Source: Poteriospumella lacustris (Eukaryota > Sar > Chrysophyceae > Chromulinales > Dinobryaceae). From it: a DNA stretch of 60,140 bases. The stretch spans positions 2,171 through 62,310 of the forward strand of contig SMOI01000192.1 in NCBI GenBank assembly GCA_008000375.1, in the 5' to 3' direction. The position numbers and the translations under genes were made by a program. Of this stretch, positions 49,708-60,140 are shown piece after piece. Position 1 is the stretch's first letter. The number at the start of each line of letters is the position of its first letter. The notes below the pieces were generated by a model. That model was not told the origin of the DNA. It did not search any database and worked only from the letters and a program-made list of their open reading frames with translations.

Positions 49708-52700
49708 TCAAGCGTTATTGGTGTAGGTGAAATTGAAAACATGAACGAAGGATCGTTTCGCGTCTTCAAAGAACCGTTGTACACTTGCACCAGGTCCAAG
49801 CACAGTCGTCACATGATCGAAGTTGTACGAGGACATTCGGTCCTTCGAGGTATTCACCACACCAAGCGACTCCCTTTCTGTCTCCGATATAGACTCATCC
49901 CAAGAGTTCAGAGATTCCCAGTTGATTTGTCTACAGGTCGAATTCACAACATTAGAGGAGAATAAAATTCGGCCAATATGTTCATCCCATACCTTGTCGA
50001 GGACAGCGCGGTCTCTAGCTTCGCTTCATCACGAGAAATATCCAACCAGGAATCCTTTATCTAAAGAATCAAGAAAATCATTATGACGAACATGGCATGA
50101 CTCCAAGCGGGCTGAACACTTACCAAATCCAAGGTGATCTTGAACGTGGCGGACAGAAAGCACGTCACAAAAGCAAGCAGCCAGAACATTTCTGATTGAA
50201 AGGTCTTGTTCGCAATACCATAGAAGTCATACGAATAGCTGTACATGTATTGGTACACGAACGCAAAGCCAATAAAAACAGCGAGGCTTGCAACCATGAA
50301 CAAATGCCAAATCCAGGTCCACGTGCACGACAGCAGCATGATTCGAACCATCATCGCAAACAGAATGATTGTGTACACAACAAATCCATACAGCCAGATG
50401 CCACCTTGCTTGCCGCTGTCCTCCCACATATCCATAGCGTAGTAGTACACTACGTAGGGAAGGAAAAATAGAAAACAAGAGTCGACAAAAGCCTGTAAAA
50501 ATTCGAAGAACACTGTCGCCCAATTCAAGTCCGCTCTCGTTCTCCCAGGTGCATACAGATCCGGCTCGGCTAAAAGTTTTGCGGATGGGATATCTCTGTC
50601 GAAAATTCCGAACGCGATGACCGGCATACTCAATACAATGTTGTAAAGTCCATAAATATTGGACTCGTACATCGTCTGCCCACTATATCCACTGAAGAAA
50701 GTATAGTAGAACATGCTCATCGCGAGGACAATGTTTTTGTAGAACGAATAGAGAACCACTTTGCTGGTGCGTCGATAGTTCCATCTCCCATGGACAAAAA
50801 GAAGACGTTTGAGAAACCTAAACTGAGATATCGCGAAATCGGCATTGTTCACGGCTTGACGCCCCTCTCGACCGCTGATACCTACACCAATGGCCGCCTC
50901 TTGAATCATAGGGACGTCGTTAGCGCCGTCGCCAATGGATAGCGTCAATGGCCGCTCAGCTGATTTAGTTTTAACCAAACGCACAAGCAGACGCTTCTGC
51001 TCAGGACTGACTCGACAGGCGATGACTGTCCGACAGGTGCCAGCGATCGACAAGAATAAATCTTCGCACTCTTTATCTCCAATCAGGCCGAGCAAAGTGC
51101 CACCATCGACAACCAGTGCCAGACGATCAGACGTGACTCCCGACAGCTCAGTATTTTTGTCAATCAAAGGCATATCCTCTTCGTCTCCAGGCATGTATGA
51201 GTCAGCAAATGACGAACTACGTGGTTTGCTCTGAATCACCGCGTTTAAAATGGAACGCCACAGAGAATCACGGCTTTTTGTCGACGGTTTTGTGTCCCTC
51301 ACAAGCTTATCGAGCTTTTGAACGAGCAACTGCAGTTTCCTCTTAGTTGCCGCACGGTCGGTGCCGTATTGCATTCGAATTACGATCATATCTCTCCGTA
51401 TGAGACGAGCCGAGTAGCCGATATTGATCGCCGTTTCCATTTTATCACCAGTGAGAACCCACAGTTTGACGCCGCTGCGTAATATGAAGTCAATGGTTTC
51501 GGGAACACCTTTCTGAAGTTTGTCTTCAATAGCGGTGGCCCCAATGATGATAAGGTCAGTTTCTACCAATGCTGCGGCACGCGCACGGAGCTGCTCGAGA
51601 TCTTCGCTCATACTCTTGTCTCCCCAAAGAGATAGGAAACGATGTAGCACCTCTTCTGACAACTCCTTATAGCCTAGCACCAGAGTGCGAAGACCCTCCA
51701 CGGCGAAACGCTGCAGATCTCGTTGCAAAGCGTCCTCTGTTGTACCAGGAAATGACAATGACCTGTCCTCTGAAGCCACAAGACTTAACAGAACATTGTC
51801 TGCCCCCTTGCAAAGGAGAAGAATGCGACCGTCGGGTCGTTTCACTATCACAGACATGCGCTTCCGCGCGCTAGTGAAAGGTATCGTCGCAATCAACTCA
51901 TATTCCATATCGCTGTCTCTCACTCTCATCGATATTTTCCCTGGGGAACGGCCAAGGAACTCCCATCCTATTTCCTTCGCTGCATCCAACAGCGCTTCTT
52001 CGTCTGGGGATTCGGCCTTTATCTCTCTCGTCGATGCATCAATCACGACAGTGTGGCAAACCGACAAGATCGCCCCCAGCAAAGAATCAAGTTGTTCTTG
52101 ATGCGGCGCGAAATGACCATTGCGTAGCTGCTCAAAACCATGTTCGGCGCCGGTAGGGCTAACTGAGAAAACAGTGCCAGCGAAGGATAGTTTCTGGAAC
52201 TTCATTACGTTTTCTGTCAACGTTCCCGTTTTATCGCTGAAAACGTATTGTACCATCCCCAAATCACTGTTCATGTTGGATGTACGAGCAGCCGCAGCAT
52301 TGTTACTAGTTGGGTCAAACATTTGCTCGTCGTTGTCAATGAAAAATGCTTGAAGGTAGTTGCAGACCTCAATCGTAACGTAAAGTGAGATCGGGATGAA
52401 GTTGTTGTAGAGAATGAAGAAGGTAACTAAATACCCACCATCGCTGTATTGTGTCGCAGACTCGCAGAAAGTGGATAAGAGAGGGTTTTTCGAACTTGAC
52501 GCATTCACACAAAGGTAAGGTGTATTGTCCTTATAGGAATATGACCACAACAGATAGGACACGAAAGAAATCAGCGACAAGCCAAGCTGAAGGATGAAGA
52601 CAAACAGGACCAACGAGTTCATTGTCTTCTCCAACAGAGATAATTTGCTTGGCGTCGACCGAGAATTCATGACAATTTTTGACTCTCTTCCTGTGTAGAC

Positions 52701-53612
52701 GACCAGTCCAACTGCCCACGCCGTGTTTTTGAGCCGACATCCCCTCAAAAGGAGGGATTTTTCATCAACGCCGATCTCCTCGTTCGAATTTGTCAGTGCT
52801 CCTCTAAATCTCAAAATTGAAGCATTTGGAGCTTCGCATCGACATGACAAATTGAGTCGTCTATTTTCGAGGATGCTGTTCCATAGGGTCTCATTCGTAT
52901 TTGTAAGGGCACACGACTTCAGTTTCAAATTGGTTTCTCCATCAATGTTAGAAGTTTCGACAAAGGCGTTTCCAAAAGGTTCCGATGATCCAATAAGAAC
53001 CATATCTGCGGGTACGTTTTCGTTGTTTTGAATTTTGACAACATCACCCACCACAACGGACTTCCACTGGCAATCCGACAACGGCGGCGGGAAGGTGGAC
53101 TGCGCAGGGACTTTTCTCTCTTGTCGCCAAATGCTGTGAACAATGGATTGCCAAAATGTTGTTTCACTGTTTGGTGGTGATATATGTGTCGTAGGTACGA
53201 ATCTTCGCGTAGTTTGGGAATTTGTGACTCTGTCGGCGCGATGTCTCTTCCAATCTTCTAGCCCTTCCTTACCCATCGCGATCATTACCACAACAATCAG
53301 AGTTGCTAGCGTACTCCATGGAGTAATAGGTGAATCGAACCAGGACGTATACGTCCCCAATATCATCAATATGCTGATCACCAAGAAGTAAACATTGGCA
53401 AGTCTTCGAAATTGCTCCAACAGTGCCCTGAAGGCGCAAATTTGTCACTCATGCTGCACTTGAAAACGTCGCGGAAAATAAGCTTACCTTGGAACAAACG
53501 TGACCAAGTTGTAACGAGATGTTGTGATTCCATTATCGGCATAATTTGCCTTCTCCTCGCTTCCATTTTTCGACAAAGTGCATTTTACAATTCTCCAGTC
53601 GTTTTCAGACAT
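49708..53612 (-). CDS. P4-ATPase phospholipid flippase
   Basis: Flips aminophospholipids from the outer/luminal to the cytosolic leaflet. Minus-strand exons are 53612-53488, 53427-50124, 50060-49993 and 49930-49708 (introns 60, 63 and 62 nt), 1239 aa. The N-terminal exon supplies ANYADNGITTSRYNLVTF, joined to PRALLEQFRRLANVYF at the first membrane helix, a P4 hallmark. Then come the A-domain DGETNLK, the P4-specific PISL motif (IPISLYVTIEV, ~385), the phosphorylation site DKTGTLTENVM (Asp ~440), KGADNV, GDKMETAINIGYSARLI, the hinge GDGANDVPMIQEA and the last four helices. The final two exons encode an acidic ~97-residue cytosolic tail. Function usually needs a CDC50 partner, not present in this window. 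A single long frame ends at 50061, but that is intron read-through. Confidence 0.94.
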
Positions 53613-53992
53613 TTTGTCAAGTACGACCGTTCGATATGGAAATTCTCGCAAGTCAGTCGCTTATTGAGACCCAGAATCGCCTCAAGAATCAAGCCAAATC
53701 GCGGATAACATGTGTTAGTTGTCCATTATCTTCTGGCTCGCGTTGGGCGTTCCAAAACGAAATTTTCGTGATAAGTCGGGTTCACGTATAGTCTTTTTAA
53801 CTATTCAGAGATTACGGAAAAGAAACCTGTGGTCGTTGTTTCGGCCTCAGCTGTTTGCTGCTGTGTCGGAATGAACCGCCGCGCCCGATCTTCCAATAGG
53901 AACAGGTTCGGGTATTTTCACCATCCCATTCAGACTTTAACCCGGTTAGTGTCCTCCCTTTTTTTGAGTTCTTTAGTAGAGCGCAAGCAAAC
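53613..53992. other. Divergent intergenic region P4-ATPase/V-ATPase a
   Basis: 380 bp presumed to contain both promoters. Small frames on the plus strand (53546-54023) have no recognisable content. Confidence 0.4.
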
Positions 53993-56742
53993 ATGGGATC
54001 GTGGTGGAGATCTGAGGAAATGACCTATGTGTCATTGATTATGGCGGAAGAAGCCGCGCCGGCTTTTATCCGAGAGCTCGGCAATTTAGGTTGCATTCAA
54101 TTCACTGATTTGAATCCCGAGTTGACTCCTTTTCAACGTCGCTATGTGTCATACATCAAGCGATGTGATGAAATCGAGCGAAAAATTCGCTATTTGAATG
54201 GTGAGGTGAAGAAGCTCAACATTCCTGTGCAGGAAGCCGGCACTGTCGACTCCTTCCTGGAGAACTCTTCGTCCTCTGACCAAGCCAGTGGCGCCCACTT
54301 TTTGGAAACCCTTGAAGGAAAACTTGATGTTTATGAGAATCAACTTGTTGAGCTGAATAAGTATGGTGCCAAGCTCGCTGACGAGTATTTGCATAAGGTA
54401 ATTACTTTGCTTGCCCGCAACGACTGATTGTGGTGGTAACAGTGAATTTGTTGCAGGTGGAATATCATCATCTTTTGAAGAAGTCGTTGAAATTTGTCGC
54501 GTCTCATTCAAAGACGACCAAAACGAGTTCCAAAAAGCCCAAGCGAGTCATCGAAGAGGAGGAAACTGGCCTTGTGATGTCTCCGTTGAGCGACGTGCCT
54601 GCTTCATATCAGCTGGAGGAGGGAAGAGAGATGTCTTTTTCCAATATTGGAGGTACCATTCAAATTTCCGATCGTGATCGCTTCTATCGCATGGTGTATC
54701 GAGCTACCAGAGGAAATTGCATGATCCGTTTCTCGTCTTTAAGCGACAAGGCGCGAGATGCTACGGGGCAGCGACTGAATAAGACATGCTTCATCATTTT
54801 CTACAAATCAGCATCCATTGAATCGAAGCTCAAGCGCATTTGTGATGCTTTTTCTGCGAACCGCTATGATTTGACTGCGATCAACAGAGACGATGTGATG
54901 AAAACCATCAGTGAACAAAACCAGCGTGAGATGAAGGAAACGAAGAAAATTCTCGATGCCAATACGGACGCTCGTCTGAAAATTTGTGCAGAGGTCGCTC
55001 AATACTTGGAGACCTGGCTGTGGTCAGTTAGACGCGAGAAGTCGGTGTATCACACTTTGAATTTGTTCAAGAATGATGTCGCGGGCAACCTACTTCGTGG
55101 TCGTGGTTGGATTCTGAATGAATCCCTTCCCCAAGCCAAGTCGATTCTTAAACGAGCCCATGGATCGAAGAATCCTGCGTCCTCAGCACTGCTTGAGCCT
55201 GTCAAGGATCGTTGGCCTACCCCTCCCACTCATTTCAAAACTACGAAGTACACATGGGCTTTCCAGGAATTCGTAAACACTTACGGTGTTCCACGTTATC
55301 GCGAAGCGAACCCTGCGCTTTTTACCGCGGCCACATTCCCTTTCTTCTTTGGTGTAATGTACGGCGATATTGGACATGGAAGTATTTTGGCGATGGGTGG
55401 CCTCTACCTTATTTTGACTGAAAGCAAGGCAAGTGCTCGTGGACTCGATGAAATGGTGGCTGGTCTGTATTCTGCGAGATACATGCTTTTTGCCATGGGT
55501 CTTATGGCTGTGTACGCGGGTTTCGTTTACAATGATTACTTCTCCATCGGCTTGAATATTCTTGGATCGAACTACGAATACACTGATCACACTGATGGTG
55601 CCAAGGCCACAAGACTTGGTCAGTACGGTGACCCCTCAACTGTGTATGCTTTCGGTGTCGATCCGGCGTGGAAGATTTCTGGCAATGAGTTGTTGTTCTA
55701 CAACTCCATGAAGATGAAAATGTCCGTCATTCTTGGAATTTTCCACATGACGTTCGGTATCATTCTTCGTGGAATGAATTGTGTGTATTTCAAATCGTGG
55801 GTTGATTTCTTCTGTGAGTTTTTGCCGATGATTTTGTTCGATCTTGCTCTGTTTGGCTACATGGTGATCATGATTTTCGTCAAGTGGAGTATTAACTGGG
55901 ATAATCGCATGGCTCTGGGAACATGCTCTTACGACCTCCAGGGAGTTATTGGCGCTTGTGATTTATCGTCGTCTACTTTCTGCTACAATGCCGCTGGTAA
56001 GCAGTGCAATTCCTTGACCCCTCTCTCGGAAGTTTGCACGTTAGGGTATGGTGGAACGGGTGGAGGATGTCAACCTCCCAATTTGATCACTACTTTGATC
56101 AATATTGCTCTTAAGCCAGGAACTGTTGATGAGCCTATGTACTCCGGTCAAGCTGGTGTTCAAACTTTCCTTCTGTTGGTTGCCTTCATCTGTGTCCCGT
56201 GGTTGTTGATGGTGAAACCATTTTATGTCCGCTACCAGCACAACCGTGAAGTGGCCAACAATCCCCACCCCAATGAAAGTCGCCTTCTTGCAGAAGAAGA
56301 TGGCCATGGCTCCTCTGGCGGAGGTGGTCACCACGGAGGAGATGATCATGGTCATGGCGACGGAGAATTCAACTTCGGAGAGATTTTTATTCACCAAGCT
56401 ATCGAAACAATTGAATTCGTTCTGGGAATGGTGTCTAACACTGCATCGTACTTGCGTTTGTGGGCCTTGTCGTTGGCCCATACAGAACTTGCAACTGTAT
56501 TTTGGGAAAAAGCCATGGTTGGTGCCTTGAATACTGGTAATCCTGTTTTGATTTTTATGGGCTACGCTGTATTCGCTGCAGTTACTTTTGGTGTGCTATT
56601 GGCGATGGACGTGTTGGAGTGCTTTTTGCATGCGCTGCGTCTGCATTGGGTTGAGTTCCAGAATAAGTTTTTCAAAGCGGATGGATATCGCTTCCAGCCA
56701 TTTAGTTTTAAGCTTATTCTCGACAAAGCAATTTTGGAGTAG
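53993..56742 (+). CDS. V-type H+-ATPase subunit a (Vo sector)
   Basis: The proton half-channel subunit of the vacuolar/endosomal proton pump. Exons are 53993-54397 and 54457-56742, with a 59-nt intron, 896 aa. N-terminal cytosolic stator domain: RSEEMTYVSLIMAEEAAPAF, LGNLGCIQFTDLNP, GGTIQISDRDRFYRMVYRAT, GRGWIL. The membrane domain begins at PALFTAATFPFFFGVMYGDIGHG (~425) and includes NELLFYNSMKMKMSVILGIFHM and SNTASYLRLWALSLAHTELA, whose Arg (about residue 803) is the essential proton-translocating residue. A His/Gly/Asp-rich loop (~733-755) precedes the last helices. Complete; no damage seen. The stop codon lies only 12 bp from the stop of the convergent neighbour. Confidence 0.96.
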
Positions 56743-56754
56743 ATTAGCGCTAAA

Positions 56755-57482
56755 TTACAACAAAGGAAGTTCGGGAACTTCTCCTAACGACTTTGCTGAT
56801 GTTAACTCTTTAAGTTTTCTCGCCTTTTTTTCGTTTCCCCATGATTCACCGTCAGACTAATGAGTAATATTAGAAGTCAATCACATATAGGGATGAACTT
56901 ACCATTTCGTTCTGCACAATGTTCAATCCAAACAGTAGAAACTGTGGACCGAATTTCCTCAGAATATGGAGGAATTTTGATTGAATCGTTTTGTGCTGGT
57001 TTGAAACCTATGCCGTTATCATCCGTATAACCCAACTTCAGAAAAGAAAGCACGCCTACACATACTTACATCAAGGTCGTCATCCGCCATATCTTCCGCC
57101 AATTCCTGCAATGCGTCCTGTGAAAACAAAACAAAAAAAAAGGCATTTCCATTGGTAGGAATGGAAGAATATCCCACAAAAAGCCTACCTCCAATTCGAA
57201 ATCCATCCCACAACCTGACTTCAATTCTTGCAAGTCCTTTCGGAGACCATTAATGGCCGTATTTCTCGATTTTTCACGACTCCTTCCTATCCTTGTCTCT
57301 TGAAGGTAACGATCTAGCCATTTCGACTGCAGGTGGAGCTTCTCCTTTTCAAAACTTTCAATGCACGAACAGCCAGGTCTGCTTGATATCCGGTTCAAAC
57401 TTTGCGGAATAGCAGCAAAGGTGGTAATGCAGACAGCCAACAACAACAAGCCCAGGAGAAATGGGTGCGGCATCGTGGGCAT
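56755..57482 (-). CDS. Small secretory-pathway protein of unknown function
   Basis: Four-exon model on the minus strand: 57482-57189, 57117-57070, 57007-56903 and 56856-56755 (introns 71, 62 and 46 nt), 182 aa. All junctions are GT-AG and keep the frame; exons 1 to 4 are each a whole number of codons. The ATG at 57482 opens a signal peptide (MPTMPHPFLLGLLLLAV...). The mature part is charged and helical, with a CSC motif (SRPGCSCIESFEKEK), a lone Cys in KSGCGMD, an acidic stretch (LAEDMADDDLD) and a hydrophobic patch (ILRKFGPQFLLFGL). I do not recognise the family. The last intron is short for this genome, so the 3' end is the least certain part. Confidence 0.55.
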
Positions 57483-57946
57483 GCTATTGTCTCGTTCGAC
57501 AGATGAACAACATTCACTCAATTAATCAGCCAAGTAAAGAAGACGGTCTGATCCTTCCCTTTCGTCTCAGCTCTCTCTTTGTTACTGATGTGGGCCCTGC
57601 CTTTTGGTCAGCCTGAGTGAGAAGTGAGAATCAAAGGGCACATCCAGTACTAAGCCAATGTACACTTAATTAACGGTCACATTCAAATAATTGTAAGTTT
57701 GACGTCTTTTCTTTCCACTGCTCCGTTCGCAAATTTGCCTGCCTGATGGAAGAATACACTGTGTGAATGCAAACATTGTACGCATAGCAACGTTCCTGCC
57801 AAGACCAGGACCTGCAGCAAGCAAGCACAGTGAGTTGTGTAGCGCTATTTCTTGTGCGAGCTGATCCACCGACGCCGACAAAGTAGACTGCAAAGTGATC
57901 ACAAGTTATCAAGACTTGAGCCAGTCCTTCCGTATTCACTTATTCG
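57483..57946. other. Divergent intergenic region
   Basis: 464 bp between the small secretory protein and VPS45. A minus-strand open frame (57666-57902) has two in-frame-looking AG acceptors but no convincing domain or start, so I leave it unannotated. Presumed promoters. Confidence 0.35.
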
Positions 57947-59713
57947 ATGGCGCAGCGAAAGGCCGACTTAATTTATGCCGTTCGACAATACGTCGACAAG
58001 ATGCTGTCCGACGCATCGCTTAGTGGTAAGCTTCTTTGACAAAGAGTTTCACGGGATATCAAAAGTTATGGTTGATTGGTATGTTTCGTACGTTCAGGCA
58101 TGAAGGTTCTCCTGCTGGACCCCACCACTACGCGAATAGTGAGCATGGTGTATTCGCAGACCCAAATCTTGGAGAAGGAGGTGTATCTTGTGGAGCTACT
58201 CGGAAAGGAGCATATTCCGATGAATCATTTGAAGGCTTTGGTGTTTGTGCAGCCCACAGAAGCCAATTACGATATTATCTCCAAGGAGTTGGCCGATCCT
58301 AAGTTCAAGGAATATCATTTGTTCTTCTCCAACATTGTTCCTCAAGACTTGTTGTCACGCCTGGCGAGACAAGATGAGCATGAACTGGTGATGCAGGTTC
58401 AAGAGTTTTATGTCGACTATATGTCAGTTAATCGAGAGCTTTTCCACCTTGGTCTGGACAACAGTTTGATCCTATCGAGCAGCATGACCAGAACTTTGGA
58501 ATCAAGCGCACTGATGGAAAAGAATCTATCAGGACTCTCCTCTGTCCTTTTATCGATGAAAAAGATCCCATCGGCGATTCGTTATCAGTATTCGTCGGAG
58601 GTTTGCAGACGCCTGGCGAATGATATGCTCACATTGCTGGGAAGGAACGATATCTTCGATTTCGCCCGCAGTGAATCGACATTGTTGCTTATCGTTGACC
58701 GTAAAGACGATCCAGTGACACCGCTGTTAACTCAATGGACGTATCAGGCAATGGTGCACGAGCTGCTTGGTTTAAAGCATAACAGGGTGGTTTTGAAGGG
58801 CGCCCCAAATGTGCCTCCAGACATGGAGGAAGTGGTCTTGTCGGCGGCACAGGATGACTTCTTCGCCAAGAACTATCTGGCAAATTTTGGAGATTTGGGC
58901 AATTCCGTGAAGCAACTTCTTGACGAATACCAGAAGCACACAAAAAAGAACGAGAGCATTTCATCGATTGAAGACATGCAAAACTTTCTGGAGAGATATC
59001 CCGACTTCCGTTCGAAGTCCATCAATATCACGAAGCACGTTACCGTCATCAGCGAGCTGTCTCGACTGGTCGATGTGTGCAAACTTCTGGACATTTCGGA
59101 GCTGGAGCAAGAAATTGCCTGCTCATCTGACCACAACAACCACAAGTTGGAACTGCTCAAGCGAATCCGAAGTCCTCTGGTGAAAAACGCGGACAAATTG
59201 CGACTCTCTATCCTTTATCTTCTCAAGTACGAAAGCTACGACGAAGCGCGCGAAATCAAAACAGCCCTGGCAGAAAAGGGCCTCCCTTCAACGCAATTGG
59301 GTTTGCTCGATGCTGTTTTGGAATACGCTGGGGAGTCGAAGAGAACTCCAGGTCTGTTCGCCGGGCAAGGCATTTTCGCTAAGATTTCGAACTCTTTCAC
59401 CAACGTGGAGGGAGTGCAAAATGTCTACACTCAGCATCAGCCATTACTGAGTCAAACTATCGCTAATGCCGTTAATGGCAAGATCAAGGACACGCAATAT
59501 CCTGCGCTTGTTGTCGGTGGTGGTACCCCCCAAGCTTCGACCAGGCCCACCGAGATTATCGTATTCGTTGTTGGTGGAACAACATACGAAGAAGCCGCCA
59601 AAGTGGCTGAATTCAACAACGCGAATCCTGGAATGCGGGTTCTGTTGGGTGGCTCTTGCATTTTGAACTCCAAGGCGTTTTTGGAAGAAGTCCAGAAAGC
59701 CTATGGAAGATAG
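57947..59713 (+). CDS. VPS45: VPS45 (Sec1/Munc18 family vesicle-fusion protein)
   Basis: The SM protein that guides SNARE assembly at the trans-Golgi/early endosome. Exons are 57947-58025 and 58098-59713, with a 72-nt intron, 564 aa, typical for VPS45. The N-terminal exon (MAQRKADLIYAVRQYVDKML) joins at SLSG to MKVLLLDPTTTRIVSMVYSQ, where the S-M-V-Y-S/T-Q segment is VPS45-specific. Other landmarks: LLIVDRKDDPVTPLLTQWTYQAM (~210-230), ISELSRLVDVCKLLDISELEQEIAC, PTEIIVFVVGGTTYEEA and the terminal GGSCILNSKAFLEEV. All domain 1-3 regions are present. The last codons and stop are repeated in inverse orientation at the right window edge. Confidence 0.95.
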
Positions 59714-59737
59714 GCTCAAGGAAACATTTTTGCATGC
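59639..59737. repeat. Left arm (visible part) of VPS45 inverted repeat
   Basis: Position x matches the complement of 119779-x. The 75 coding bases visible are identical. After the stop there are mismatches at 59716 and 59731, and matching ends at about 59737. Confidence 0.9.
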
Positions 59738-60041
59738 GGACCGAAGCTGGTATGTAGCCTACAGATGGCAAGTTGACAAAATAGCTTTCATTTGGTTTGT
59801 AAACATTTATTGTAAACAACGCACATTCGTTTCATTGTTTTATCGCAGATGAGATTGAAAAAGTGTAAATCGGCAAACGTTCTTTGCCGTGCACCGCGAG
59901 CAAGTATTGCAGCCACGTTAGGCTCACTACAAACACTACCGGCGGTTGTAAAGTTGTAGTTTACGCGAATTATGTCAGCTATATGTCGCAAAGTCAAGAG
60001 TAGGCTACATAACTAAACGAAAGAGATACTACAAGTAAAAA
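59738..60041. other. Spacer between convergent VPS45 copies
   Basis: About 304 bp with no match between the two sides and no coding content seen. Similar in size to the IFT70 spacer (285 bp). Confidence 0.6.
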
Positions 60042-60140
60042 GCATGCCAAAATGTTTCCTTGGGCCTATCTTCCATAGGCTTTCTGGACTTCTTCCAAAA
60101 ACGCCTTGGAGTTCAAAATGCAAGAGCCACCCAACAGAAC
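60042..60140. repeat. Right arm (visible part) of VPS45 inverted repeat
   Basis: Reverse complement of 59639-59737 with two mismatches, both outside the coding part. It runs off the window. Confidence 0.9.
60066..60140 (-). CDS. VPS45: Second VPS45 copy, C-terminal end only (cut by window edge)
   Basis: The last 24 codons plus stop of a VPS45 copy on the minus strand, tail-to-tail with the complete copy. The encoded end (GGSCILNSKAFLEEV...AYGR) is identical. Whether the rest of the gene is intact cannot be seen. Confidence 0.85.
   Translation of the reverse strand, partial: VLLGGSCILNSKAFLEEVQKAYGR

Noticed and set aside
57666-57902. 78-codon minus-strand frame upstream of VPS45
   Set aside because: No ATG in good context, no domain, and it lies in a presumed divergent promoter.

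Overview
The window is nuclear DNA of a microbial eukaryote. Genes carry short GT-AG introns (mostly 59-85 nt), intergenic distances are a few hundred bases, and genes lie on both strands with no operons. The best taxonomic pointer is an aureochrome-type gene at 46993-48190 (bZIP followed by a LOV photoreceptor domain), an architecture known from stramenopiles. IFT70 shows that the organism or its ancestors build flagella, SepSecS that it makes selenocysteine, and OvoA that it makes ovothiol. I infer a stramenopile; the sequence does not settle whether it is photosynthetic.

Layout. 1-4659: a near-perfect palindrome carrying two tail-to-tail copies of IFT70. 4.9-15.6 kb: SEPSECS, an endonuclease/exonuclease/phosphatase-fold protein, an ERCC8/CSA-like WD40 protein with a long disordered tail, MCM5, OST48 and an HD-domain hydrolase. 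15.6-17.3 kb: a gene-poor stretch with a degenerate inverted pair of gene fragments and two copies of a short dispersed repeat. 17.3-18.7 kb: UDP-glucose 4-epimerase. 18.7-22.2 kb: a gene-poor block bracketed by ~125-bp direct repeats and holding a Uma2-like nuclease-fold gene. 22.3-30.3 kb: GH92 mannosidase, an SLC26/SulP transporter, a third copy of the dispersed repeat and an ankyrin protein. 30.7-39.4 kb: OvoA, a kinesin-8-like motor, an SLC35B1-like ER nucleotide transporter and a multipass membrane protein. 39.6-41.5 kb: a bZIP gene and an inverted, truncated pseudogene copy of its 3' half. 41.9-49.6 kb: a J-domain ER protein, a cyclic-nucleotide-dependent kinase, FRA10AC1, the aureochrome-like gene and serine acetyltransferase. 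49.7-60.1 kb: a P4-ATPase flippase, V-ATPase subunit a, a small secretory protein, VPS45, and at the right edge the start of a second, inverted VPS45 copy.

Most genes are housekeeping and not functionally clustered. Several serve the endomembrane system (OST48, SLC35B1, J protein, P4-ATPase, V-ATPase a, VPS45), and two encode bZIP factors.

The most unusual feature is structural. Four loci in 60 kb are inverted, tail-to-tail duplications of all or part of a gene. They range from essentially identical arms (IFT70, VPS45), through ~93% arms with one copy broken (bZIP), to an ~80% remnant (16 kb). In the IFT70 pair about 2.16 kb is identical, and the last 11 codons then carry eight substitutions, all silent. 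This suggests an old duplication kept uniform by gene conversion rather than an assembly artefact.
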